Position numbers and translations under genes: made by a program. A model generated the notes under the pieces. The model was not told the DNA's origin. It saw only the letters and a list, made by a program, of their open reading frames with translations, and did no database searches. A DNA stretch of 64,000 nt from Roseibium polysiphoniae (lineage in GTDB: Bacteria > Pseudomonadota > Alphaproteobacteria > Rhizobiales > Stappiaceae), in NCBI RefSeq assembly GCF_014842925.1, contig NZ_JACYXJ010000004.1, positions 310,001 through 374,000 of the forward strand, given 5' to 3'. Below, in pieces: positions 43,958 through 52,832 of the stretch. How positions within the stretch are numbered: position 1 is the stretch's first letter; every line of letters begins with the position of its first letter.

Positions 43958-45742
43958 TCAGAGATTGTCCTCTGCAAAGCGAACCAGCGGGTTCCGCAAA
44001 TCCGTCCCAAGCGCGGGAAGAGGTCGTTCGGCCGCGTCGCCATAGCCAATTTCAAACCGAACCTTGTTGATACAAACGCGCGGCAGGGTTGGATGAAACA
44101 GTTCGAAGGTTTTGAAGCGTTCCGCCAGCTCGGGATGCTCGGACATGTATGTCTTCAGCGTCCTGGACAGAAGGCCGTAGAAATCGCCCTCGGTGATTGC
44201 GCCCGCCGCGTCCAGCCGCGCTGAGAAGAAACGCAAGACGGTGACGAAATGCGCTGTCTGGATATCATGTACGATGTACTCGGGAGGCTTGTTCGGCAGG
44301 ATTGAGCGGATCTCGTCAGGTAAGCCAGAATGCTCGGCAAAGGTCTGATTGACGATATCCACATCGCCCTGAAGATCCTTGATCGCGAGGCCGAGGGGCC
44401 GATGATCTTCAAGAACGACGGTGATGTTCTGACCGTGGGCAATGAAGCCGACGCCATATTTTGCCAGAAAGTGATAGAGCGGAACGACAGTGGTTTGGAA
44501 GAGCTCGGTGAGCCACTCCGAGATAGGCATCCCGGCGCGGTTGGCATGATGGACGGCGAGTGGAACTCCATCTCCCGCGACGTGGAGCAGCGCGGCGTAG
44601 AGGCAGGCATCCTGTTTCGTTGAGATCCGGCTTTTGGCATTCTCGCGCCAAATCGCGCCGAGCGTCTCCAGATGCTGATAGGGCGCGTTTGGCACTTGGT
44701 CATAGATCGGGTGGCGGTACCAGATGCCGCGTTGTTCCCTAAGGATCGTGACGTTGGCGGCGAGGAGCTTATCGCCGGCGACCAGACCTTCGAGCCAGTC
44801 CGAGATGGCGCTGCCGAGCGCGATATACTGTCCAGGAATGCCACGCCATGCGGAGGTGTTCAGGATCATGAGGGCAAGTTTGATGTCAGGTGATCCGGGG
44901 CGGTCGATGCTTGTCAGCGTTCTGAGGCTTGGACCCGCGACATAGCGGCCTCCGAAGGCTCCGAGGAAGACGAGCCGTCTTTCCATCAGCTCGCCCACAT
45001 AGGCCTGTCGCAGCACATGATCCCATTGCCATGGATGCGCCGGGATCAACGTATGTGTGGCGAGCGAAAGCCCTTGGGCTTCAAGGGCTCCGAACAGTCT
45101 CTGCTCTTCTTCTTGGCCCAGGCATTGCCTCAAGAATGCACGCTCATCGACGCCGGAGCTGTCTCCAATTCGACATTGAGTGCGGTCGGCGGCAAGCCAG
45201 ACGATTTCAAAGTCCTGCTGGTGCTCGGGAGAAAAGCGGCGGAGGTCATCCATTCCCCAACCGAGACGGCCTTTGTTCGCGACGGCCTTGGGGTGCCCCT
45301 CCAAAAGAGCGTGCCTCTCGTGCGAGGGAGCGTTGACCAGGTCTTCGCCTCGCACTCGTTGGTTTTTCTCCAGAAGAACAAGGTCCTGCCTGAGCGTGTT
45401 CGAAAGTTCGCGCAGGAATGTCGCCTCGGTGTCTGGTTTCATGGCCATTTCCGCGCGGGCGTCAACGACGAATTGAAGCGGAGACGGGAAGGTTTCTGCT
45501 TCAGGCTGTCGCTGAATGCTCCCCGGCTGGACCAGAAGATTGTCCCAGGCTCCGAGCTTCGCCGCGAAGCTGTAGACGGCATCTGATTGCAGCTTCAGAA
45601 CAAAGCGGTCACCGCCTTGGGCTTCGGGGGCGATCACCTCTTCATAGCTCAGCTCGTTCAGAAGCTTGGCAAGGCTTTCACGGCAAACGGTTTCCCAGCT
45701 CGAAACCGTTTCGATCGCCTGAGGTGCGACAACGACGTTCAC
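43958..45742 (-). CDS. iucC: NIS siderophore synthetase, IucC/RhbF-like
   Basis: ATP-dependent condensing enzyme of 594 residues that joins a second N-acyl-N-hydroxy diamine to a citryl intermediate. The NIS family ATP-site motifs are present: EGHPKAVANKGRLGW near the first third, AHPWQW in the middle, and GQNITVVLEDHRP with LAIKDLQGD in the C-terminal half. The C-terminal FhuF-like transporter-associated region follows. The EGHP-x-x-x-x-x-K-GR-x-GW form is closest to IucC/RhbF. It starts with GTG and overlaps the acetyltransferase stop by 4 bp (GTGA). It ends the synthesis operon. Confidence 0.9.
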   Translation of the reverse strand: MNVVVAPQAIETVSSWETVCRESLAKLLNELSYEEVIAPEAQGGDRFVLKLQSDAVYSFAAKLGAWDNLLVQPGSIQRQPEAETFPSPLQFVVDARAEMAMKPDTEATFLRELSNTLRQDLVLLEKNQRVRGEDLVNAPSHERHALLEGHPKAVANKGRLGWGMDDLRRFSPEHQQDFEIVWLAADRTQCRIGDSSGVDERAFLRQCLGQEEEQRLFGALEAQGLSLATHTLIPAHPWQWDHVLRQAYVGELMERRLVFLGAFGGRYVAGPSLRTLTSIDRPGSPDIKLALMILNTSAWRGIPGQYIALGSAISDWLEGLVAGDKLLAANVTILREQRGIWYRHPIYDQVPNAPYQHLETLGAIWRENAKSRISTKQDACLYAALLHVAGDGVPLAVHHANRAGMPISEWLTELFQTTVVPLYHFLAKYGVGFIAHGQNITVVLEDHRPLGLAIKDLQGDVDIVNQTFAEHSGLPDEIRSILPNKPPEYIVHDIQTAHFVTVLRFFSARLDAAGAITEGDFYGLLSRTLKTYMSEHPELAERFKTFELFHPTLPRVCINKVRFEIGYGDAAERPLPALGTDLRNPLVRFAEDNL

Positions 45743-46794
45743 AGGCGAACCTCATTGAAAAAGCGATCGCGGCGGCAGCGCATAAGGGCTGAACGCTTGT
45801 GCGGGAAATCGAATTCCTTGACCTTTTCATATGCAAGCGCATCAGCGTAGGTGAGAAGTTTGGCGTTATCGACGCGTGGCTCTCCCATGATGTTTTCGGT
45901 CATCGGGCAGTCGAGGAAAAGATAGTGGGCAAGGCCGCGCAACCAGGCACCTGTCTTGACCCTTCCAAGGTGCCGGCGCTCGCCAATGAGTCCATGCCAG
46001 CCCCGGTCCCATGGACCGCTGTCATAGAAGGGGCCGAGCCGGTCTTCGCGCACCCAATAGGTTTCGAAATAGCCGGCATCCTGACCGTTGAAGGCGCCAA
46101 TCAACGGGTAGGTGTGGGGCTTTGCGATGAGTTGTTTCAGGTAGGCGCGCAGCTCTTCCTTGGGAAGCGCGAGTTCCCAGAAAAAGGCGACCCGCCCGTC
46201 GTTCATCCAGCGATGGAACAGATCGAGGTCCTTGTCGATGTCGACGGTACGGAAAGATACGGTCAACCCAGCCACCGGATCAAAGCGCTGGTAGACGAGG
46301 CCTTCGGGATGGGGCGCACGAAGGGGATGGTCGCGCCCGTCAGGGCCATCGACAAGTCCGGCGCGGGTCCGGTTGACTTGGGGATGTCCGAGCCACATCT
46401 GCGGCACCTGGTAGAACCCGGATCGCGAGACGAACAGATCGGAACCGTCGCGATAAACAAATGGCAGACTGCGCAGCGGGAAGCTCGTTTCATCGAGATT
46501 CAGCACCAGCCTGTCGAGCGCCTCATTTGCAGCGAAAAAGCACTCCAGAGCGACCAGCACGGCGGCGATGGTCACCTCCTGGTCGAGGTCCTGTTTCCAG
46601 GTGAAGGAAAGGTCCAGCTCTGCGTCGCCTTGCAGTTCTGCCGATGCAACGGCTTCGCCATCGAGAAACAGTTCTGCTTGGGTGTCCGAGACCAGGCGCG
46701 TCAGGATTGGCAACGCGCCAGCAAGGTTCGGGCGTACGAGACTCGGAAGAAACGTATTGTCGGCGTCCTTTTGGACGGATGCGTGAATGTTCAT
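45739..46794 (-). CDS. iucB: N-hydroxy-diamine acetyltransferase, IucB/RhbD-like
   Basis: A 351-residue GNAT-type acyltransferase that acetylates the hydroxylamine made by the IucD-like enzyme, giving the hydroxamate arm. The C-terminal half (from about residue 170) contains the siderophore AlcB-type pattern: FHRWMNDGRVAFFWE, GYFETYWVREDRLGPFYD and DRGWHGLIGE, followed by RVDNAKLL. The ATG at 46794 overlaps the upstream stop by 4 bp (ATGA); a longer frame to 46917 lies inside the iucA-like gene and is rejected. Confidence 0.88.
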   Translation of the reverse strand: MNIHASVQKDADNTFLPSLVRPNLAGALPILTRLVSDTQAELFLDGEAVASAELQGDAELDLSFTWKQDLDQEVTIAAVLVALECFFAANEALDRLVLNLDETSFPLRSLPFVYRDGSDLFVSRSGFYQVPQMWLGHPQVNRTRAGLVDGPDGRDHPLRAPHPEGLVYQRFDPVAGLTVSFRTVDIDKDLDLFHRWMNDGRVAFFWELALPKEELRAYLKQLIAKPHTYPLIGAFNGQDAGYFETYWVREDRLGPFYDSGPWDRGWHGLIGERRHLGRVKTGAWLRGLAHYLFLDCPMTENIMGEPRVDNAKLLTYADALAYEKVKEFDFPHKRSALMRCRRDRFFNEVRL

Positions 46795-48599
46795 GTGGTT
46801 GCCTCCGGATCGGACAAGGGATTTGGAATTTCGAGGAAACTGGCGAGTTGCCCACTGGCGTCGCCGGAGGCTTCGTTCACGCCGCTGAGGCTGGTGCGAT
46901 AGTTGCCCTTGCTGCAAAGGGTCGGCGCTTCGAGAAGCATGTCGTAAAAGGTCGTGTCCGCATCGCAGGCGGTGCGTAAGGCGACCAGTTTTTCGCGCAA
47001 TATCGCGTAGGCCGCGCTTTCTGCCAGCAGGCCATCAATCGCCAGCATCGAGACAACGTTCATCAGGTTGTTGACGATCACGTAGTAGCAAAGCAGTCCG
47101 TCGCCGAGAGCGGGAGGCGCGACGTTCTCGCTGTATCGGCCAATGTCGGGAACATGACGTTCGAGGGCGTCGTGATGTGTGGTCAGATGTCCTGTCCCCT
47201 GGCAGTCGCGCACCCAGACCGCGGACGGCAAGCCATCCTTCAACGAGATCATCATGTTCTGCTGATGAGAGCCGAAGAGGAGGCCATGCCGGGAGCGGAC
47301 CCTTGCAAGGGGAGCGATTGCCACGTCGACGAATGCGGCCAGCCATTCGCCTGCACTGGCCGCAAGAGCCTGGCTGGTCTCTTCGGCGCGTCTTTCAATC
47401 AGCGCGCCAAGTGGGGAGCGCTCATCGAGCCGTTCCTCACAAAGGCTTGCCAGCATGACGGGGCCGTCTGATGCCGGGTCGCGGAAGGGATTTTCCCGAA
47501 AGACCACGAAGCTTTCTTCAAGCGCACCACCATCTTGCGCCTTGAGCGCGGCGTAGGCCGGCTCACGCAGGATGTGAAGACCGGGCTCCTGTCGAGCGAT
47601 GTCAGCGCCGACCGGACTGTCGAGAAGGCGGCACATCTGAATTCCGCGTTCGACTTCTTTACGCGACAGCACCCGCTTGGAGTTGGTGAGGCGCATGCTG
47701 AGCGAGAATTTCAGCATGGAGGGGGCGTGATAGGCATGAACGCCGCGCATGGAGGCTGTTGCTGCGAACGGCTGCCCTGCGCTGCCGATCAGGATCAATT
47801 TCCCTTCGGCGATCCAGTTGATCACTTGCTGGTCGGTCAACAGTCTCGGCGCTTGCCAGGGGTGCCACGGCACCGGAACAAAGCCTTCCGGGATTTCGAC
47901 CTTTAGGCTTTTCGGCAGTGTTTCGTCCGCCCAGGCAAGATCACGGCAATAGTCTTCGGCAGAGTGCTTGCCTGCGTCTTTCAAGACGAGGATCGAGCGG
48001 TCCGCGAGAACCCAAAAAAGCGGGAACTTGCCTCCAAGCTCGGGGCTGTACAGAGCTGAGCTGGTGTCGTCGACCTCGTCCTTGCTGCGCGGATTGGGAT
48101 GTGTCGGATGTCCGGACATAAGCGCTTGTTCGGCGTCCTGGAACGACCAAAGATCAGCGGGTTTGTTGTTTCTGCAGGACGCATAGGCACGCTCAGTGCC
48201 CAGCCGGCTGTCCAGGATCCGCTGCAAGAGCTTGAGTTGAAATGCGGGATCACCGGGGCTTGCCTGGGGATCGAGGACTAGAAGTGTCAGTGCTTCGGCG
48301 AGGGCGATTTCGCGGGGCTGTGTTTTTTTGTCCCAGCGCAGGAACGGTAGCGAGATCCTCTGTCTGAAGCGACCTGCGTGCGGCACCTCAATGAGCAGCG
48401 CTTCATCGCTTCTGGCGAGCGGCAGATGGGCATAGGTGCCTGACATGCCAAGCTGTTCGGCTTTCTCTTGCGAGATTAGAGACCAGCCATCCCATTCGCG
48501 CAAGAGCGCGTTCAAGAAGGCCGTGGTTGTTGCATGGTCGGCCTTGCGTGCCGCGGTTTGTACGGCGTCGGCAAAGCCATCGGCGGACATCTCGTTCAT
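46791..48599 (-). CDS. iucA: NIS siderophore synthetase, IucA/RhbC-like
   Basis: ATP-dependent synthetase of 602 residues that condenses the first hydroxamate arm with citrate. Motifs: SGHPTHPNPRSKDE (the IucA-type GHPxHP phosphate-binding segment), PVPWHPWQ, SMRGVHAYHAPSMLKFSLSM and GSHQQNMMISLKDG with WVRDCQGTG. The two synthetases of the locus differ in the GHP motif as IucA and IucC do. The ATG at 48599 follows AGGACC; the frame reaching 48764 runs into iucD and is rejected. The 26-bp gap to iucD fits an operon. Confidence 0.9.
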   Translation of the reverse strand: MNEMSADGFADAVQTAARKADHATTTAFLNALLREWDGWSLISQEKAEQLGMSGTYAHLPLARSDEALLIEVPHAGRFRQRISLPFLRWDKKTQPREIALAEALTLLVLDPQASPGDPAFQLKLLQRILDSRLGTERAYASCRNNKPADLWSFQDAEQALMSGHPTHPNPRSKDEVDDTSSALYSPELGGKFPLFWVLADRSILVLKDAGKHSAEDYCRDLAWADETLPKSLKVEIPEGFVPVPWHPWQAPRLLTDQQVINWIAEGKLILIGSAGQPFAATASMRGVHAYHAPSMLKFSLSMRLTNSKRVLSRKEVERGIQMCRLLDSPVGADIARQEPGLHILREPAYAALKAQDGGALEESFVVFRENPFRDPASDGPVMLASLCEERLDERSPLGALIERRAEETSQALAASAGEWLAAFVDVAIAPLARVRSRHGLLFGSHQQNMMISLKDGLPSAVWVRDCQGTGHLTTHHDALERHVPDIGRYSENVAPPALGDGLLCYYVIVNNLMNVVSMLAIDGLLAESAAYAILREKLVALRTACDADTTFYDMLLEAPTLCSKGNYRTSLSGVNEASGDASGQLASFLEIPNPLSDPEATT

Positions 48600-48625
48600 G
48601 ATGATCTGGTCCTGTTGCGAAGGGC

Positions 48626-49981
48626 TCAGCCGGCAGCGGCTGCTTGTTCGAGAGACGTCGCGACAGGTTGGTCCAATCGCGGCCAACTGATGATGTCGGC
48701 GCCGGGCTCCACATCGAAAACCTGGCTGCCCGCGAGAGCATTGACGATGACACCGGCGCGCCAAGCCATGAGGCTCATTTGCGGGTCAACGATCCCGTGG
48801 GACGCGAGGCCCATATTGAGGCCGAATATGCGGTTCTCGGAGGGGCCGTCGAAGGTCATCCGGTAATCTTGTGACAGATGGGGAACACCTGCAGGGTCAA
48901 GGTCGATGCGATCGCGTAGAGGTGCCATGAACTCCGGCAGGCTCGGCTTTGCGCCGATCGCCAGGATGATGACATCGGCACTCACGGTTTCCGCCGTCTG
49001 GCAGGCGGTCACGTCTGTATGGATGCGATACCCCGCGGCGTCCCGGTCGAGTGCAAAAACGTTGCGACCCGGCAGAAGGGTGACGGTGTCGGGCGCATTT
49101 GCCAAATGTTTCCTGCGGTAGATTTCCTCATAGAGGGCGTCGATGGTGGCGGGCGTGAGGCCGTCGCTGGCGAGTTTTTGTCCTGCGACTTCGCTGCGTT
49201 TTCCAGCCCGGGGAAGCGTCTGGTAAGTCGAGACATAGCCCGGTGTGAAGACCTGATCGACGAAACCTCCTTCCTCCAAAGGCGAGAAACGGGGGAGGTT
49301 GCTGATCCAGGATACTTGTGCCGGCTCACGGCCCGGTGCGGTCAAGAGGTCAAGAACGATCTCGGCGCCTGTTTGACCTCCACCGATTACCGTGACCCGC
49401 TTGCCGCTGAAAGATGCTGCACGGTGGAGATAATCGCCGGCATGAAAACACGTCGGACCTATGTGAGGGGCGGCCCAATCCGGCTTGTTTGGTTTCATGC
49501 CGGTGGCGACTGACAGGTTCCGCGCACAGCTCTTCAGGCCGTTATCAAGCTCAACCTGGAACGCCTCGCCATCAAAGCTCACTTCGCGCACTCCGCTGTC
49601 CCACCGAGTACTTGGCAGGCGATGCGCGACCCAGGTCATGTAGGCCGAAAATTCGGTGCGGCTGACGCCGTTGAAACGTCCGGCCATGAAATCGTAGAAG
49701 CGCTTTTGCTCAACGAGATAATTGACGAAGGAGTGGGGGCTTGTCGGCATGACGGGGGTCACCAAGTCCTTCAAAAATGAAGTCTGCAGGATGCTGCCGG
49801 GAAACATCAGACCTGCGTGCCAGACGAACTCCGGCTTCTGGTCAAAGAACGTGGCATTCATCTTCGGCATGCTGTCGAGCAGGGCAGCGACGCTGAGATT
49901 GAATGGGCCGATGCCTATGCCGATCAGGTCCTTGATTGCTTCAGGAGCGTTGGGTGATCCAACTGGGGCCAAGGTGGTCAT
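48626..49981 (-). CDS. iucD: Diamine/lysine N-monooxygenase, IucD/RhbE-like
   Basis: FAD- and NADPH-dependent N-hydroxylase of 451 residues making the hydroxylamine precursor of the siderophore. The FAD motif GIGIGPFNLS is at about 21-30, the family block FPGSILQTSFLKDLVTP near residue 58, the NADPH motif VIGGGQTGAE near 195 and ATG-like DVIILAIGA later. IucD uses L-lysine, RhbE an acetylated 1,3-diaminopropane, and the sequence alone does not decide. No diaminobutyrate aminotransferase or decarboxylase genes (rhbAB) are in the window, which leans toward lysine and an aerobactin-like product. The start overlaps the MFS stop by 4 bp. Confidence 0.9.
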   Translation of the reverse strand: MTTLAPVGSPNAPEAIKDLIGIGIGPFNLSVAALLDSMPKMNATFFDQKPEFVWHAGLMFPGSILQTSFLKDLVTPVMPTSPHSFVNYLVEQKRFYDFMAGRFNGVSRTEFSAYMTWVAHRLPSTRWDSGVREVSFDGEAFQVELDNGLKSCARNLSVATGMKPNKPDWAAPHIGPTCFHAGDYLHRAASFSGKRVTVIGGGQTGAEIVLDLLTAPGREPAQVSWISNLPRFSPLEEGGFVDQVFTPGYVSTYQTLPRAGKRSEVAGQKLASDGLTPATIDALYEEIYRRKHLANAPDTVTLLPGRNVFALDRDAAGYRIHTDVTACQTAETVSADVIILAIGAKPSLPEFMAPLRDRIDLDPAGVPHLSQDYRMTFDGPSENRIFGLNMGLASHGIVDPQMSLMAWRAGVIVNALAGSQVFDVEPGADIISWPRLDQPVATSLEQAAAAG

Positions 49982-51183
49982 TCAGAAGTTCCTTTGCGCG
50001 GACTGAGGGGCTGGACGGGCAGTACCCTGCTGACGAGGACGGCGATGAAAACCAGGCAGGCCAGTAGAGCTGCGAGTTGAAGCGCAAACGTCAGGTCGAT
50101 GTCGCCGAGGTAGGCAAACAGGGTGGTTCCGCAGGCCAGGCCCAGCATTTGCGCGCTGGCGAGCCACGTTGATGTCTGCGGTCTGTCAGCCTTCGGTGTT
50201 TCCTGAAGCCTTGCGGTCAGATTGGCACTCAAGGCCAGCGCCGTGCCAACGGCGAGGGCGCTGGCTGCTAGAGACAACTGAAGTTGGGTCGATGCTTCCG
50301 CCAGCCCCAGCAGGCCGAGGAACAGAATGAAGGCCCCGCTTGTCAGCGCGAAGTACAGTCTGTCGGAAAACAGCCGTGTCAGCACTAGTTGGGTGAAAAT
50401 GCCACACAGGAGCGCAAAGGTCAGGGCGATGCCTGCGGCTGATGTGGCCTCTGTGGCGTCGGTTGAAAGCCTTTCGAGGATCAGCGGTGCGAGGAGCACA
50501 TAGGCGGCGCCGATCGTGACTTGAACCGCCATAGCAATGGCCATTGCGAACATCGGGAGACCGCCGAGACCCAGCCGTGTCTTGCGATCAGCCTCAGAGG
50601 TTGTTTCCGAAAGACTTTGTGGCGCGCGCGCGATGCCTATCAGGGCGTAAAGATATGCGGGTATTACAATCAGGATTGGCATGGCTGCACCAGCAAGGAG
50701 CAAAGGCGTCACCAGGGCATTGCCGGCAACCCTGCCGATGCCGTTCATGGCATTCAATGATCCGATCGCGCTGAGCAGTGATTTGCCGTTGCCGTGGTTG
50801 GAGCTTAGGGCTTGCGCTACCGGCAAGACCGCAGCAGCGGAGGCGCTGTAGATCAATCGCGCCGCAATCAGCAAAAACAACCCAGGGTACTTATCGTCGG
50901 TTGAGCTCTGTGCCAAGGCCAAGGAGCAGCACAGCAAAAGGATTCCAATGAGGCTGCCCGTTGCACTGCGCATCAACGCTTTTCGGGCCCCGGTCTTGGT
51001 CGCCTCGTGCCCCCATATCGGGGTCGTGCAGGCCGAGACGAGAAGGCCGCCGCCAATGATGGCGCCGAGCGATGAAAGCGAGAGGTCGTAAATCTCCTGA
51101 AGGATAGGCACCATAACCACAAGCGTCGCTTGATGGAATGAATTAGACAGCAATATCAATCTTATAGACGAATTTTCAGACAT
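49978..51183 (-). CDS. MFS transporter, candidate siderophore exporter (ShiF-like)
   Basis: Inner-membrane carrier of 401 residues with about 12 helices, first gene of the siderophore synthesis operon and coupled to iucD by a 4-bp overlap. In enteric aerobactin loci an MFS gene (shiF) holds the same position next to iuc genes, so export of the finished siderophore is the likely role. The frame opens at an ATG at 51228, but that codon lies inside the iron-responsive operator; the ATG at 51183, after AAGGCG, is the better start and begins MSENSSIRLI. Substrate is inferred from context only. Confidence 0.8.
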   Translation of the reverse strand: MSENSSIRLILLSNSFHQATLVVMVPILQEIYDLSLSSLGAIIGGGLLVSACTTPIWGHEATKTGARKALMRSATGSLIGILLLCCSLALAQSSTDDKYPGLFLLIAARLIYSASAAAVLPVAQALSSNHGNGKSLLSAIGSLNAMNGIGRVAGNALVTPLLLAGAAMPILIVIPAYLYALIGIARAPQSLSETTSEADRKTRLGLGGLPMFAMAIAMAVQVTIGAAYVLLAPLILERLSTDATEATSAAGIALTFALLCGIFTQLVLTRLFSDRLYFALTSGAFILFLGLLGLAEASTQLQLSLAASALAVGTALALSANLTARLQETPKADRPQTSTWLASAQMLGLACGTTLFAYLGDIDLTFALQLAALLACLVFIAVLVSRVLPVQPLSPRKGTSE

Positions 51184-51227
51184 TGACGCCTTGCTGGGCC
51201 ATCGTTTCGATGCGCATGGTAAATACA

Positions 51228-51242
51228 TGAGTAATTTACTCA
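51228..51242. promoter_or_regulatory. Iron-responsive operator (RirA-type) for the siderophore synthesis operon
   Basis: TGAGTAATTTACTCA, a 15-bp near-perfect palindrome of the TGA-N9-TCA form, 45 bp upstream of the MFS start. It shares the TAATTTA core with the receptor box at 43864. Confidence 0.82.
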
Positions 51243-51512
51243 GGTAAATAGGTGCATCTCGTATTTATTACGATTTTCTACAACCATACAGTGCTGCGAA
51301 ACACGTGGCCTTTGCAGCTTTTGACGCAATTTTGGCGCTGCATTTTTCCCTGCGCTCCGAGCGCAGACACGTAAAAAAATGGCCGAATGGCAATGCAACC
51401 AAAGATTTAGGTGCGGTGCGCTCGTTTGAGCAGAGCACCGCGGCGTGACACATCAGGCCCGGACGATGAGGATCGGCCAGGCGTCATTTCGGTATGCTGA
51501 AAAATTCAGTTT
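51243..51512. other. Intergenic region codA / siderophore operon
   Basis: About 270 bp that hold the siderophore operon promoter and the 3' end of the nucleoside/cytosine operon. GCGGTGC (51413-51419) pairs with GCACCGC (51435-51441) and may end the upstream transcript, though no T tract follows. No gene seen. Confidence 0.4.
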
Positions 51513-52799
51513 TTAGGCAGGCGCGTAGGACGAAGGGTCAACCGATTCAGGGCGGCCCTCTAGGGACAGATGCGCTATCCGGGGCGGCGTTTGGGAGATG
51601 ACTTTGCCGGACCGAACGACGGCGAGGCGCGTTGCCTTCAGCCGTATGGCCTCGATCGTGTCCTTGGCCTGCAGCAGCACAAAATCCGCCTTGCAGCCTT
51701 TTTCGACGCCATAACCTTCAAGGCCCAGTGCCTTTGCGGGATGTTTGGTTACACAGTCGAAGGCGTAACGGATGTCGTCACGGCTTGTCATCTGGGCAAC
51801 ATGAAAGCCCATGCTGGCGACCTCGAGCATGTCGCCTGAACCTTGCGAGTACCACGGGTCCATGACGCAGTCGTGGCCAAAGGAAACGTTGATGCCGTAG
51901 GAGCGCATTTCCGGGACGCGGGTCTGGCCGCGGCGTTTCGGATAGGTGTCGTGGCGACCCTGAAGCGTGATGTTGATCAGCGGATTTGCGATCGCATGGA
52001 CGCCGGCTTCGGCGATCAGCGGCAGAAGCTTGGAGACGTAGTAATTGTCCATGGAATGCATGGAGGTCAGGTGAGAGCCAGCCGTGCGTCCCTGAAGGCC
52101 AAGGCGCTGTGTTTCGTAAGCGAGGGTTTCGATGTGACGGGACAGCGGATCGTCGCTTTCGTCGCAGTGGAGATCGACCATCAGACCGCGCTCGGCAGCG
52201 ATCTCGCACAGGCGGCGGACGGATTTGGAACCGTCCTCCATGGTGCGCTCAAAATGCGGAATGCCTCCGACCACATCGACCCCCATGTCGAGGGCACTCA
52301 AGAGGTTTTTTTCCGCATTCGGCGAACGGTAGAGCCCGTCCTGCGGGAAGGCGACAAGCTGCAGGTCAATGTAGTCCTTGACCTTTTCGCGCACCTCCAA
52401 GAGCGCCTTCACGCCGGTGAGCCTGTCGTCGCAGACATCGACATGGCTGCGGACGGCGAGCAGTCCCTGGGACACGGCGAGATCGCAGTAGCGCAGGGCG
52501 CGCTCGACAACGGCCTCGACTGTGAGGATCTCCTTCAGTTCTCCCCATAGTGCTATGCCCTCGAGCAGGGTGCCGCTTTCGTTCATCCGTGGCAGGCCGA
52601 GCGAAAGCGTCGCGTCCATGTGGAAGTGGCTGTCTACGAAGGGCGGAGAGACAAGTTGACCGTTCGCATCGATCACCTGCGCCGCGTCAGCCGCAATCCC
52701 TGCCTCGACCGCGGCGATCCTGTCATCCTTGCAGGCAATGTCGATGCCTGTCTGGCCGTTGGGCAATGATGCGTTCTTGACGAGGAGATCGAAGCTCAT
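51513..52799 (-). CDS. codA: Cytosine deaminase-like amidohydrolase
   Basis: Metal-dependent amidohydrolase of 428 residues converting cytosine to uracil and ammonia, or a related cyclic substrate. Metal ligands typical of CodA are visible: HFH at 58-60 (in DSHFHMDATLS), histidine in DLHCDESDD, and the catalytic aspartate in FGHDCVMDPW. The segment SHLTSMHSM also fits. It is the last gene of an operon beginning with a BMP-type nucleoside importer, so the importer probably delivers a nucleobase or nucleoside. Other members of this family act on isoguanine or creatinine-like rings, so the exact substrate is not certain. Confidence 0.87.
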   Translation of the reverse strand: MSFDLLVKNASLPNGQTGIDIACKDDRIAAVEAGIAADAAQVIDANGQLVSPPFVDSHFHMDATLSLGLPRMNESGTLLEGIALWGELKEILTVEAVVERALRYCDLAVSQGLLAVRSHVDVCDDRLTGVKALLEVREKVKDYIDLQLVAFPQDGLYRSPNAEKNLLSALDMGVDVVGGIPHFERTMEDGSKSVRRLCEIAAERGLMVDLHCDESDDPLSRHIETLAYETQRLGLQGRTAGSHLTSMHSMDNYYVSKLLPLIAEAGVHAIANPLINITLQGRHDTYPKRRGQTRVPEMRSYGINVSFGHDCVMDPWYSQGSGDMLEVASMGFHVAQMTSRDDIRYAFDCVTKHPAKALGLEGYGVEKGCKADFVLLQAKDTIEAIRLKATRLAVVRSGKVISQTPPRIAHLSLEGRPESVDPSSYAPA

Positions 52800-52832
52800 T
52801 GCGGCAACTTTCCTTTCTTTGTGGCTTTCGCG

